64,000 nucleotides of DNA from the NCBI GenBank assembly GCA_004297625.1, contig SCTY01000068.1, positions 186,001-250,000 of the forward strand, written 5' to 3'. Of the stretch, positions 17,255-25,397 are shown piece after piece. Positions within the stretch are counted from its first letter, which is position 1, and every line of letters starts with the position of its first letter. The DNA is from Betaproteobacteria bacterium. GTDB lineage: Bacteria > Pseudomonadota > Gammaproteobacteria > Burkholderiales > SG8-39. The position numbers and the translations under genes are program-made. A model generated the notes under the pieces. It made no database searches. It saw nothing but the letters and a program-made list of their open reading frames with translations, and was not told the DNA's origin.

Positions 17255-17310
17255 CTTGTTATAACGTAGCCTATATTTTTACGCCTCGTTCCGTCAATCG
17301 TTATAACAAG
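17255..17310. promoter_or_regulatory. Twin operators for the GntR regulator in the divergent promoter
   Basis: Two perfect 12-base arms, CTTGTTATAACG (17255-17266) and CGTTATAACAAG (17299-17310), are inverted copies of each other. Each contains the palindrome GTTATAAC, and their centres are 42 bp apart, about four helical turns. They lie between the divergent gntR operon and the aldo/keto reductase. The TTGT...ACAA form fits FadR-family operators, and the helical phasing suggests cooperative binding or looping. Confidence 0.7.
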
Positions 17311-17320
17311 CTGTTCCACC

Positions 17321-18301
17321 ATGAAGCGACGCAACCTCGGCGGACTCCAAGTGTCGAGCCTGGGCCTCGGCTGCATGAGCATGACGCCGATCTACGGCGA
17401 CCCCGATCCACTGAGCGCTTTCGAAACGCTGATCCGCGCTCCAGAGCTCGGCATCGACCTCATCGACACCTCCGACGCCTACGGCAAAGGCAGGAACGAG
17501 GCGCTAGTCGGAAAGGCGCTCGCCAAAGCGGGGCGGCACCGGTACGTAGTCGCGACCAAGTTCGGCAATTTGCGAAATCCCGACGGCTCGCCGGGCGTCA
17601 ACGGTCGTCCGGAGTATGTAGCGCAGGCGTGCGAGGCGAGCCTCAAGCGACTTGGGATCGAGACCATAGATCTGTATTACCAGCACCGCGTGGATCCTTC
17701 GCTACCGATAGAGGAGACGGTCGGTGCAATGGCGCGCCTCGTGGCGCAGGGGAAGGTGCGTTTCCTTGGCCTCTCGGAAGCGGCGCCCCAGACCATCCGG
17801 CGCGCGCATGCGACGCACCCGATTGCCGCGCTGCAAACCGAATACTCGCTCTGGACGCGAGAGGTAGAAGCCGAGATCTTGCCCACCTGCCGCGAGCTCG
17901 GCATCGGCTTCGTGGCGTACGGTCCGCTCGGACGCGGTTTCCTCACCGGCGCGATTGCCTCCGAGGCGGCGCTTCCTGCCGGCGACATTCGCCGCGAAAT
18001 GCCGCGCTTCCAGGGCGAGAATTTCGCCCACAACGCCGCGCTGGTCGACCAGCTCAAGCACCTCGCCGGCGTCGAACGCTGCACGCCCGCGCAGCTTTCC
18101 ATCGCCTGGGTAATGTCCCGCGGCGACGATGTCGTGCCCATTGCAGGTACGAGCCGCAGGTCGCGGCTGGAAGAAAACGCCGCTGCCGCAGGGCTTCGCA
18201 TTTCCGCCGCGACGCTGCGCGCGCTGGAAGAGCTGTTCACGCCCGGCGTGGCGCGCGGCGCGCGTACAGTACCGAACCTCCTGCCGCGCCTTGGGCTCTG
18301 A
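17321..18301 (+). CDS. Aldo/keto reductase
   Basis: 326 residues of the AKR TIM barrel. The catalytic tetrad is D49, Y54, K80 and H122, and the NADPH-binding VPIAGTSR segment lies near residue 270. AKRs of this YajO/Tas-like group reduce aldehydes or ketones with NADPH. It is divergent from the GntR operon and shares the twin-operator region, so it is probably coregulated with the Liv/oxygenase pathway, perhaps reducing a ketone intermediate (inference). Confidence 0.9.
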   Translation: MKRRNLGGLQVSSLGLGCMSMTPIYGDPDPLSAFETLIRAPELGIDLIDTSDAYGKGRNEALVGKALAKAGRHRYVVATKFGNLRNPDGSPGVNGRPEYVAQACEASLKRLGIETIDLYYQHRVDPSLPIEETVGAMARLVAQGKVRFLGLSEAAPQTIRRAHATHPIAALQTEYSLWTREVEAEILPTCRELGIGFVAYGPLGRGFLTGAIASEAALPAGDIRREMPRFQGENFAHNAALVDQLKHLAGVERCTPAQLSIAWVMSRGDDVVPIAGTSRRSRLEENAAAAGLRISAATLRALEELFTPGVARGARTVPNLLPRLGL

Positions 18302-18313
18302 AGAGGCCGCGAG

Positions 18314-18348
18314 TTGAGGAACCCTGACCATCCGGTTAGTATCTCCGG
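18314..18348 (+). promoter_or_regulatory. Sigma70-like promoter giving a leaderless start for the PaaA-like gene
   Basis: TTGAGG (18314-18319), a 17-base spacer and TAGTAT (18337-18342) form a good sigma70 promoter. The ATG lies seven bases after the -10, where the transcription start is expected, and no Shine-Dalgarno is seen. Leaderless initiation is inferred. Confidence 0.5.
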
Positions 18349-19074
18349 ATGGCCACCGCCTTTCCGAAGCAGCTCTACAAGCAGGGCGATCCGGCGATGC
18401 CGCCGGAATTCCGCGAGCTGCTGGTCAAGCTCCTGCTCGACGCGCACCTCGAGAACAACGGCAACCCGGAGTACCGCAAGATCCTGGCGAATATCGCCGA
18501 TGCCGGGCTGCGCCACGCGCCGCACGGACGCGCGATGGAGATCGAGGCGGAGATCGTCCGGCAGGAAGTGAACCACGGCAAGATCGTCGCCGAGCTGATC
18601 GAGGGCCTGGGCGCGAATCCGAACCAGCACCGGCCGATCAAGCAGTACGCCTTTCACATTCCGCTCGAGGACTGGATCGATCTCGCGTGGTTCCACGCGC
18701 TCATCGACCGCGTCGGGCTGTACGTGGGCATCGAGATGACCGGCGCGCCCTACGAGCCGCTCGCCAAGGCGGCGCCGGACCTGGAAGGCGACGAGGAGTT
18801 CCATACGCGCGCCGGGTTCCTCCACCTCAAGGAAATCTGCGCGACGCCGGAAGGGAAGCGCGCGGCGCAGGAGCGCCTGAAGAAATGGTGGCCCGCGGCG
18901 CTCGACATGTTCGGCCGCTCGGATTCGAAGACCTCGCCGCTCTACGTGAAGTGGGGCATCAAGATGCACGAGAACGAGGCGCTGCGGCAGAAGTACATCG
19001 CCGAGGCGATCCCCGAGATCAGGAAGCTCGGGCTCGAAATCCCCGACAATCTCGCCAACCGGCGCTTCCTCTAG
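18349..19074 (+). CDS. PaaA/PaaC-family ferritin-like di-iron protein
   Basis: 241 residues, matching the phenylacetate-CoA epoxidase A/C family (phenylacetic acid catabolic protein). Two ExxH iron-binding motifs are seen, E73-x2-H76 and E149-x2-H152, with other carboxylates (E64-E68, E129) placed as in di-iron helical bundles. PaaA works in a PaaABCE complex, but no B, C or E subunit is here. The gene is followed by two crotonases, a Rieske ferredoxin and a PaaK-like ligase, so it may be a stand-alone CoA-thioester epoxidase or hydroxylase using the ferredoxin. Activity is inferred, not shown. Confidence 0.8.
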   Translation: MATAFPKQLYKQGDPAMPPEFRELLVKLLLDAHLENNGNPEYRKILANIADAGLRHAPHGRAMEIEAEIVRQEVNHGKIVAELIEGLGANPNQHRPIKQYAFHIPLEDWIDLAWFHALIDRVGLYVGIEMTGAPYEPLAKAAPDLEGDEEFHTRAGFLHLKEICATPEGKRAAQERLKKWWPAALDMFGRSDSKTSPLYVKWGIKMHENEALRQKYIAEAIPEIRKLGLEIPDNLANRRFL

Positions 19075-19085
19075 AAAGGATCTCG

Positions 19086-19859
19086 ATGTCCGTCGATTTT
19101 TCGGTCGAGCAAGGCGTTGCGGGCATTTCGCTCAACCGGGCTCCCGCCAATGCGTATGACTGGCAGATGCTCCGTGACCTTTCCGAAGCAATTCAAAAAG
19201 TGAGACAAGACGCGAGCGTGCGGGTCGCGGTTGTGCGCAGCGCGCTGCCGAAGTTCTTCTGCTCGGGCGCCGACATCTCCACGCTGAAGGATTCCGACCG
19301 CGCGCAGTTCGCCAACTTCCTGACCCTCGCGCACGAGACGGTCGACATGATCACCCGCACGCCGAAAATCTTCATCGCGGCGATCGCGGGCCATTGCCTG
19401 GGCGGCGGGCTCGAGCTCGCGCTGTGCTGCGACTTGCGCTTCGCCGCCGCCGGCAAATACCGCATCGGGCTTGCGGAGGTGAACCTCGGGCTTTCCCCGG
19501 GGATGGGCGGCACGCAGCGCCTGCCGCGCCTCATCCCGAAGAGCCGCGCGCTGCACATGATGGTCACCGGTGAACCGGTGGGGCCCGACGAAGCATTAAC
19601 GCTCGGAATTCTTGATCGGGTATTCCCGGAAGAGGCGTTTTCCGACGAGGTCGACAAATACGCGCAAAAGCTGGCGAGCGGCCCGACCATGGCGCAGGGC
19701 TACATCAAGCTCTCGGTCAACATGGGGCTCGAAACGAGCCTCTCCGAAGGCCTCGCCATCGAGCGCGCGCACCAGAATCAGCTTTTCGCTTCCGAGGACG
19801 TCGCCGAGGGCCTGAAGGCGTTCCTTGAAAAGCGGGCGCCGAAATATCAAGGGAAATAA
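19086..19859 (+). CDS. Enoyl-CoA hydratase/isomerase family protein (first of pair)
   Basis: 257 residues. The oxyanion-hole segments FFCSGADIS and GHCLGGGLELAL are present. The catalytic region reads EVNLGLSPGMGGTQRL, keeping the Glu of AEVNLG while the second Glu position is Gly or Met-rich, so hydratase versus isomerase cannot be settled. ATG 19086 follows an AAAGGA RBS. The stop overlaps the next crotonase (TAATG), so the two are translationally coupled. A role in beta-oxidation-like steps after ring epoxidation is inferred. Confidence 0.9.
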   Translation: MSVDFSVEQGVAGISLNRAPANAYDWQMLRDLSEAIQKVRQDASVRVAVVRSALPKFFCSGADISTLKDSDRAQFANFLTLAHETVDMITRTPKIFIAAIAGHCLGGGLELALCCDLRFAAAGKYRIGLAEVNLGLSPGMGGTQRLPRLIPKSRALHMMVTGEPVGPDEALTLGILDRVFPEEAFSDEVDKYAQKLASGPTMAQGYIKLSVNMGLETSLSEGLAIERAHQNQLFASEDVAEGLKAFLEKRAPKYQGK

Positions 19860-20641
19860 TGGAATTCATAAAGCTGGAGCGCGAGGAGGGAATTGCAACG
19901 CTCACCCTCAATCGGCCCGCCACGCTGAATTCGTGGAATCAGAAAATGCGCGACGAGCTGCGCGAGGCGGTGCGCGGGCTGGTCGCCGACGATTCGCTGA
20001 GAGTGCTCGTCATTACCGGCGCAGGGCGGGCGTTTTCCGCCGGCGAGGACGTGCGCGGCATGCAGGGACTGACGGAACTGGGCACGAAGGGATTTCGCCG
20101 CGTGGCGCGCGATATCCACAACGTGTTCGACGAGATCGAGGCGATGGAGGTGCCGGTAATCGCCGCCATCAACGGCGTGGCCGCCGGCGGCGGGCTGGAG
20201 CTCGCGCTTTCCTGCGACTTCCGCTTCGCGGCGGATACGGCGAAGGTGGGCTTCCCCGAGAACAACGTCGGCCTCATCCCCGGCTCGGGGGGCTGCTCGC
20301 GGCTCGTCAAGCTGGTCGGGATTTCGAAGGCGAAGCGGGTGGTGATGAGCGGCCAAATGCTCGGCGCCGCCCGGGCGCTGGAGATCGGGCTGGTCGACGA
20401 GGTTTTTGCCGCCGATCAACTCCTCGCGAAGGCGATGGAGTTCGCGCGACAGTTATCTGGTAAAGCTCCATTGGCGCTCGGGCTCGCGAAGCTGGTGCTC
20501 AACGCCTGCGCCAACGTCGACCCGGACACCGGGCGGCAGCTGGAGCGGCTCGGCCAGAGCGTGCTGAAGAAAACCGAGGATCACGAAGAAGGCGCGAAGG
20601 CTTTCGTTGAGAAGCGCAAACCAAAGTTCAAAGGAAGATGA
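19859..20641 (+). CDS. Enoyl-CoA hydratase/isomerase family protein (PaaG-like, second of pair)
   Basis: 260 residues. Crotonase motifs are GRAFSAGEDVRGM (oxyanion hole 1, with Asp as in isomerases), NGVAAGGGLELAL, and NNVGLIPGSGGCSRL. The acidic residue in SAGED and the absence of the hydratase Glu pair resemble PaaG, which isomerises ring-epoxyphenylacetyl-CoA to an oxepin. With the PaaA-like protein upstream, this supports an epoxide/oxepin-type CoA route. It is followed by a 139-base repeat-rich gap. Confidence 0.88.
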   Translation: MEFIKLEREEGIATLTLNRPATLNSWNQKMRDELREAVRGLVADDSLRVLVITGAGRAFSAGEDVRGMQGLTELGTKGFRRVARDIHNVFDEIEAMEVPVIAAINGVAAGGGLELALSCDFRFAADTAKVGFPENNVGLIPGSGGCSRLVKLVGISKAKRVVMSGQMLGAARALEIGLVDEVFAADQLLAKAMEFARQLSGKAPLALGLAKLVLNACANVDPDTGRQLERLGQSVLKKTEDHEEGAKAFVEKRKPKFKGR

Positions 20642-20654
20642 GTGGCGAGCGATG

Positions 20655-20765
20655 CCCCCCTATTAAGGGGGGAAGCGAGCGTGCTTTTCGCGAGCGGGGG
20701 GTTTGCTTTTCGCAAAAACCAACCCCCCGCTCGCCTTCGGCTCACGGCCCCCTTGACAGGGGGCC
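20655..20765. repeat. Cluster of three nested GC-rich hairpins (REP-like)
   Basis: Three inverted repeats sit in the gap between the crotonase and the ferredoxin gene. They are C6/G6 arms at 20655-20660 and 20667-20672; a perfect 13-base arm pair at 20691-20703 and 20721-20733 with an inner TTTGC/GCAAA pair; and GGCCCCC/GGGGGCC at 20746-20752 and 20759-20765. The arrangement resembles REP/BIME-type intergenic elements of betaproteobacteria. It could attenuate or stabilise the operon mRNA. Confidence 0.6.
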
Positions 20766-20780
20766 AAAACAAGACAAGCA

Positions 20781-21104
20781 ATGACCTGGCAACCGGTGGT
20801 CAAGCTGTCCGAGATTCGCGAGGACGAGATCTATCCCGCGAACGTGGACGGCGTGGACCTCATCCTGCTGCGCCACGAAGGCGGGGTGTCGGCCTACCTG
20901 GACTCCTGCCCGCACGAAGGTGCGCAGCTCTCGTTCGGCGACCGCGAGGGCGACGTGCTCATCTGCGCCAAGCATCTGTGGGAGTTCGACGTGAAGAGCG
21001 GCGAGCACATCAGCCGGGTGCGCCGGCCGCAGCACGACCTGAAAAAAGCGCCGGTGCGGGTCGTCGGCGAGCAGGTCGAGGTCGATGTCTCGGGTCTCGC
21101 ATGA
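20781..21104 (+). CDS. Rieske [2Fe-2S] ferredoxin
   Basis: 107 residues, the size of stand-alone Rieske ferredoxins. The cluster ligands are in CPH (near residues 44-46) and CAKH (near 63-66). It carries electrons to oxygenases; the likely partner is the PaaA-like protein of the same operon, although it could also serve the dioxygenase at 7219 or the oxygenase at 9494, which have no dedicated ferredoxin. It overlaps the TetR gene by four bases (ATGA). Confidence 0.92.
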   Translation: MTWQPVVKLSEIREDEIYPANVDGVDLILLRHEGGVSAYLDSCPHEGAQLSFGDREGDVLICAKHLWEFDVKSGEHISRVRRPQHDLKKAPVRVVGEQVEVDVSGLA

Positions 21105-21718
21105 CCACGAAGAGCGAGCAGCGGCTGGCCAGCACCCAGCGGCTGCTCGACTCGGCGCTGCATCTGTTCGTCTCGCAGGGCTACCGCTCCACCAACCTGG
21201 AGAGAATCGCCGCCAACGCCCGCCTCAGCAAGGCCGCGGTGCTTTTCTATTTCGGCAGCAAGGAAGCGGTGCTGCTCGAGCTCATGAAGCGCGTGCAGAA
21301 GGTAGTGGTCGACGAGGCGCTGAAAGCCGGCGCTGCCGGCGGCCCCTGCGCGGCGGACAAGCTGGTGGCCTTCCTGCATCACCAGGCGCGCCTTGGCGTC
21401 ACGCACCGCGACGAGGTGCTGCTGCTCATCCTCATGTCGCTCGAGTTCGGCGGGCGCGACGGCGCGGTGAGCCGGCTGATCCGGCGCATCTACCGCCGCC
21501 TGTACCGCTTCGTCGAGAAAGTCATTGCGGAGGGCCGCGCCAAGGGAGAGCTGCGCGCCGATCTCGACACGCGCGAGCTGGCGTCGATCGTCATGGCGAA
21601 CCACGACGGCACGTTCCTCGAGTGGTACCGCCGCTCCGAATCACTGAAGGGCGCCGCGCTGGTGCGCGCGCTTAGAGAAGTCGTCCTGTCCGGCGTGAGC
21701 AAGAAAAGGAGGAGCTGA
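21101..21718 (+). CDS. TetR-family transcriptional regulator
   Basis: 205 residues. The N-terminal HTH is clear: LDSALHLFVSQGYRSTNLERIA, then LSKAAVLFYFGSKEAVL. The C-terminal helical domain would bind an effector, probably an aryl-CoA or acyl-CoA (inference from position). It lies inside the operon, overlapping the ferredoxin upstream (ATGA) and the PaaK-like ligase downstream (TGATG), so it is probably autoregulated and repressive. Confidence 0.9.
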   Translation: MTTKSEQRLASTQRLLDSALHLFVSQGYRSTNLERIAANARLSKAAVLFYFGSKEAVLLELMKRVQKVVVDEALKAGAAGGPCAADKLVAFLHHQARLGVTHRDEVLLLILMSLEFGGRDGAVSRLIRRIYRRLYRFVEKVIAEGRAKGELRADLDTRELASIVMANHDGTFLEWYRRSESLKGAALVRALREVVLSGVSKKRRS

Positions 21719-23061
21719 TGGAAGCGAAGTTCTGGAACCGGCACACCGAGACCATGCCGCGCGCGAAGCTCGACGCGCTGCACCTGCACCGGCTGCAGGC
21801 GCTGTGCCACTACGTCTACGAGCGCAGCCCGTTCTTCCGCAAGAAATTCGATGCGGCGCGGCTGAAGCCGGGCGATATCCGCACGCTGGAGGATTTCAAG
21901 CGCAAGGTGCCGATCACCGACAAGAGCGAGTTCATCGACCAGCAGCTCGCCAACCCGCCCTACGGACCGACGCTCGCCATGCCCGAAGAGCTGATCGTGC
22001 ATCACTGCGAGACCTCGGGCACCACCGGCAAGCCGCTCGCCATCCCGTACACCATGTACGACACCGTGCGCTACGGCGAGTCCTGGATCTACGGCATGTG
22101 GGCGCTCGGCATCCGCCCGACCGATACCTTCTACTTCGCCTTCGGCTGGGGGAATTTCGCCGGCTTCTGGAGCACCTACTGGGCGGCGCGCCGCATCGGC
22201 TGCCGCGTGATCTCGGGCGGCGGGCTGGACACCAAAGGCCATATCAACGCCATCATGCGCATGAAGCCCACGGTGCTCATCTCGACGCCGACCTTCGCGC
22301 TGCGCATGGCCGCGGTCGCCTCCGAGATGGGCGTCGACGTCTCGAAATCGTCCATCAAGTTCACCTACCACGCCGGCGAGCCCGGCCCCACCGCGCTGCC
22401 CGCGATGCGCGAGCAGATCGAGCGGGCCTGGGGCGCCAGGGCCGGCGAGCTGCTGGGAATCGCCGAGGTCGACGCCTTTGCGCCCGGCTGCCCCGTCGGC
22501 GACGGGGTACACGTGAACGAGATGAACAATTTCACCTGGTCGATGGACCCGAACACCGGAAAAGAGGTGGCAGAGGGCGAGATCGGCGAGAACATCATCA
22601 CGAGCTACTCCAACAGCGCGCAGCCGCTGCTCAACTACCGCAGCCACGACCTCGTGCGGCGCAGGATGTCCTGCAGCTGCGGCCGTACCTGGGCAAAGCT
22701 CGAGGGCGCGGTGCTCGGGCGCACCGATTTCATGGTGACGGTGCGCGGCACCAACGTGTACCAGACCGCGGTGGAGAACCTGATCGGCGAGATTCCGGAA
22801 GTCAGCAATTCGTATGAGCTCGTCCTGACGCGTGAAGAGGACAACGACGCCATGACGGTGAAGTTCGAGCCGGTGCGCACCGTCAACCCGGACCGCTGGG
22901 ACGACCTCGCGCGGCTGATGAGCGACAAGATCCACAAGGCGCTGCACGTTCGCCTCAAGTGCGAGCCGGTGCCGCCCGACACGCTGCCGCGCTACGAGCT
23001 CAAGACCAAGCGCATCATCGACCAGCGGCCGAAGGAATTCCGCCGCGCGCTGGACCGCTGA
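21718..23061 (+). CDS. PaaK-like phenylacetate/benzoate-CoA ligase
   Basis: 447 residues of the adenylate-forming superfamily. The P-loop is TSGTTGKP near residue 100, the central motif is YHAGEPGP, and the hinge and lysine region lie near RYELKTKRI at residue 425. This family activates phenylacetate or related aromatic acids to CoA thioesters. In the operon it would make the substrate of the PaaA-like protein and crotonases. Four cysteines near residue 318 (CSCG) are unusual for PaaK and could bind metal or be structural. Confidence 0.9.
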   Translation: MEAKFWNRHTETMPRAKLDALHLHRLQALCHYVYERSPFFRKKFDAARLKPGDIRTLEDFKRKVPITDKSEFIDQQLANPPYGPTLAMPEELIVHHCETSGTTGKPLAIPYTMYDTVRYGESWIYGMWALGIRPTDTFYFAFGWGNFAGFWSTYWAARRIGCRVISGGGLDTKGHINAIMRMKPTVLISTPTFALRMAAVASEMGVDVSKSSIKFTYHAGEPGPTALPAMREQIERAWGARAGELLGIAEVDAFAPGCPVGDGVHVNEMNNFTWSMDPNTGKEVAEGEIGENIITSYSNSAQPLLNYRSHDLVRRRMSCSCGRTWAKLEGAVLGRTDFMVTVRGTNVYQTAVENLIGEIPEVSNSYELVLTREEDNDAMTVKFEPVRTVNPDRWDDLARLMSDKIHKALHVRLKCEPVPPDTLPRYELKTKRIIDQRPKEFRRALDR

Positions 23062-23084
23062 ATTCGACCTTCGAAGGAGGGCCC

Positions 23085-23258
23085 ATGGAAGACTGCATCG
23101 CAAAAATCAAGCAGGCGCGCACGCTCCTCGCCGCCGCCATGGCCGGCTGCGACACGCCGCAGATCGAGGCCATGCTGAAGAACGCCGATCTGGAGCTGCA
23201 CTGGGCGCTCTGGAACCTCGGAGAGCCCGTCTCGCTGCATCCCGAGCTGGAGAAATAA
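23085..23258 (+). CDS. Small hypothetical helical protein (57 aa)
   Basis: Starts at ATG after an AAGGAGGG RBS. The protein is amphipathic and helical with two cysteines; no family was recognised. It lies 23 bases after the ligase gene and reads in the same direction, so it belongs to the operon. The good RBS and absence of frame overlap with another gene support coding. Confidence 0.65.
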   Translation: MEDCIAKIKQARTLLAAAMAGCDTPQIEAMLKNADLELHWALWNLGEPVSLHPELEK

Positions 23259-23271
23259 AGTATTCGGGATT

Positions 23272-23283
23272 TAAACTAGCGGC
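23272..23283 (+). promoter_or_regulatory. Possible -10 box just ahead of the gentisate dioxygenase ATG
   Basis: TAAACT at 23272-23277 is followed by six bases and the ATG at 23284, the same spacing as the two other suspected leaderless promoters in the window. There is no Shine-Dalgarno sequence and no convincing -35. Confidence 0.3.
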
Positions 23284-24306
23284 ATGAAGCGCGAAAGCGT
23301 GATCGGCCGGGCGAATGTCGACGACACGCCCGAGCTCGAAGCTTATTACAGGGCCCTCGAGGGCGAAGCGCTCGGCGCGCTGTGGAACGTCGCCAACGAA
23401 ATCGAGCCGTGGTATCCGCAGCCCAAGTCGGTGCCGGTGCTGTGGAAATGGAGGCGCATCGAGCCGCTGGTGCGCCGCGCACCGGAGCTGGTGTCGGCGG
23501 AGAAAGCGGCCCGGCGGGTGGTCATGCTGGTCAACCCGGGTCGCAAGGAATGGAGCGCCGCCGCAGGCCTGCTCTACACCGGGGTGCAGATCATGAACCC
23601 GGGCGAGTTCACTTCCGCTCACCGCCACCAGGCTTCCGCCCTGCGCTTCATCATGGAGGGGCGCGGCGCCTACACGGTGGTCGACGGCGAGCGCCTGGCG
23701 CTCTGCCCCCGCGACCTGGTGCTCACGCCGAACGGAACCTGGCACGACCACGGCATCGACGCCGGCGGCACGCAATGCGTGTGGCAGGACGGCCTCGACA
23801 TTCCCATGATGAACGCCCTGGACGCCAACTTCTTCGAGGTGCACCCGGACGTCCTGCAGAAGCCGGCGCCGCTGTCGCGCGAGAACTGGTCGAAGCCCTA
23901 TTCGCCGGTTTTCAAGTACTCCTGGGACGAGTCCTACGAAGCTTTGAAAAAATCAACCACGCACTCGGTGTTCGACGGAGCGGTGTATCAGTATTCAAAC
24001 CCTGTGACGGGCGGTCCGATCATGCCGACGATCGGGGCCCAATTGCAGCTGCTCAAGCCCAAGGAACAAACCAAGGCGCATCGCCACACCGGAAGCGCGA
24101 TCTACCAGGTGGCGAAAGGCCGCGGCTGGTCGGTGATCGGCGGGCAGCGCTTCGAATGGGAGGAGAAGGACATCTTCGCCCTGCCCTCGTGGGCGCCGCA
24201 CTCGCACGGCAACAGCTCCGCGAGCGAGGACGCGGTGCTGTTTTCCTTCAACGACTTTCCGGCGATGCGGGCGCTCGCGCTCTATCGCGAAGAAGAAACA
24301 AAATAG
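23284..24306 (+). CDS. Gentisate 1,2-dioxygenase-like bicupin
   Basis: 340 residues, two cupin domains. The N-terminal cupin has the iron ligands of the gentisate/1-hydroxy-2-naphthoate dioxygenase family: H113 and H115 (HRH) and H154 with H156 (WHDH). The C-terminal cupin keeps KAHRHTG and ALPSWAPHSHGN. These enzymes cleave gentisate between the carboxyl and hydroxyl carbons to maleylpyruvate. No maleylpyruvate isomerase or fumarylpyruvate hydrolase is near. It follows the CoA-ligase operon and may link to a different ring-cleavage branch (inference). Confidence 0.92.
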   Translation: MKRESVIGRANVDDTPELEAYYRALEGEALGALWNVANEIEPWYPQPKSVPVLWKWRRIEPLVRRAPELVSAEKAARRVVMLVNPGRKEWSAAAGLLYTGVQIMNPGEFTSAHRHQASALRFIMEGRGAYTVVDGERLALCPRDLVLTPNGTWHDHGIDAGGTQCVWQDGLDIPMMNALDANFFEVHPDVLQKPAPLSRENWSKPYSPVFKYSWDESYEALKKSTTHSVFDGAVYQYSNPVTGGPIMPTIGAQLQLLKPKEQTKAHRHTGSAIYQVAKGRGWSVIGGQRFEWEEKDIFALPSWAPHSHGNSSASEDAVLFSFNDFPAMRALALYREEETK

Positions 24307-24328
24307 ACCGGCCTGTTTTGAATTCCGC

Positions 24329-24395
24329 AAATCAGGGACAGACCACGTTTATTAGACTCACGCCTTGGCCCGAAAACGTGGTCTGTCCCTGATTT
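24329..24395. repeat. 22-bp perfect inverted repeat of the ATCAGGGACAGACC family
   Basis: A 22-base arm at 24329-24350 and its exact inverse at 24374-24395 flank a 23-base spacer between the gentisate dioxygenase and an aldo/keto reductase. The core is ATCAGGGACAGACCACGTTT. The same 22-base sequence recurs at 28508-28529 inside a gene, and a variant palindrome lies at 26302-26340, so this is a dispersed element, probably REP-like. Confidence 0.8.
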
Positions 24396-24409
24396 CGAAA
24401 GGAACCAGC

Positions 24410-25393
24410 ATGGAAATGCGCAAGCTCGGCGGCACCCCGATCCGGATCTCCGCGATCGGCCTGGGCCTGATGTCCATGTCCGGCGTGTACGGCAATGCCA
24501 GCGACGAGGAGTCGATCGGCGTGATCCACCACGCGATCGACCGCGGCATCAATCACCTCGACTCGGCCGACATGTACGGCTGGGGACACAACGAGCAGCT
24601 GCTCGGGCGCGCGCTCAAGGGCAAGCGCGACAAGGTCGTGCTCGCGACCAAGTTCGGCCAGGTGAAGGGCGCCGACGGCAAGCAGGGCATCGACGGCCGG
24701 CCGGAGTACGTCATGCAGGCGTGCGAAGCCAGCCTGAAGCGCCTCGGCGTCGAGGTGATCGATCTCTATTACCAGCACCGCGTCGATCCGAACGTGCCGA
24801 TCGAGGACACGGTGGGCGCGATGAAGCGCCTCGTCGAGCAGGGCAAGGTGCGCGCCCTCGGACTGTCGGAGGCGCGGCCGGAAACCATCCGGCGGGCGCA
24901 CAAGGTGCATCCGATCGCCGCGGTGCAGAACGAGTATTCCCTCCTCTACAGGAAGGAAGGCGAGGAGACGCTGCAGGCCACGCGCCAGCTCGGCATCACC
25001 CTCGTCGCCTACGCGCCGCTCGGACGCAGCATGCTCACCGGCACGGTGCACGGCAAAGCCGATGTGCCCGACGGCGACCGGCGGCTGCAGCATCCGCGCT
25101 TCCAGGGCGAGAACCTGGACAGGAACGTGGCGCTCGTGCAGCGCATCGAGGCGATCGCGCGCGAGAAGAAATGCACTCCGGCGCAGCTCGCGCTCGCCTG
25201 GTTGCTCGCGCAGGGAAACGATGTCGTCGCCATTCCAGGCACCAAGCGCAAGCAGCGGGTCGACGAGAACCTGGCAGCGCTTCAGATAAACCTGTCCAAG
25301 GAAGACGTGAAGCGCATCTCGGATGCCGCGCCGATCGGTGCCGGCGCGGGCACGCGCTACCCCGCGGAGACGATGAAGCGGGTCTACCTCTAG
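24410..25393 (+). CDS. Aldo/keto reductase (second)
   Basis: 327 residues. Tetrad D51, Y56, K81 and H123 is intact, and the NADPH segment VAIPGTKRK is near residue 281. It is a close paralogue of the reductase at 17321 (shared SLGLGCMSM/IGLGLMSM start and YYQHRVDP block), so one may come from duplication. ATG 24410 is chosen since GAAAGGA lies just upstream and the repeat ends 14 bases before it. A detoxifying or ketone-reducing role is likely; the substrate is unknown. Confidence 0.9.
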   Translation: MEMRKLGGTPIRISAIGLGLMSMSGVYGNASDEESIGVIHHAIDRGINHLDSADMYGWGHNEQLLGRALKGKRDKVVLATKFGQVKGADGKQGIDGRPEYVMQACEASLKRLGVEVIDLYYQHRVDPNVPIEDTVGAMKRLVEQGKVRALGLSEARPETIRRAHKVHPIAAVQNEYSLLYRKEGEETLQATRQLGITLVAYAPLGRSMLTGTVHGKADVPDGDRRLQHPRFQGENLDRNVALVQRIEAIAREKKCTPAQLALAWLLAQGNDVVAIPGTKRKQRVDENLAALQINLSKEDVKRISDAAPIGAGAGTRYPAETMKRVYL

Positions 25394-25397
25394 CGAG

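Noticed and set aside
17188..18327. Plus-strand frame overlapping the aldo/keto reductase
   Set aside because: Low-complexity Arg/Ala-rich shadow; the AKR frame at 17321 has the full catalytic tetrad.
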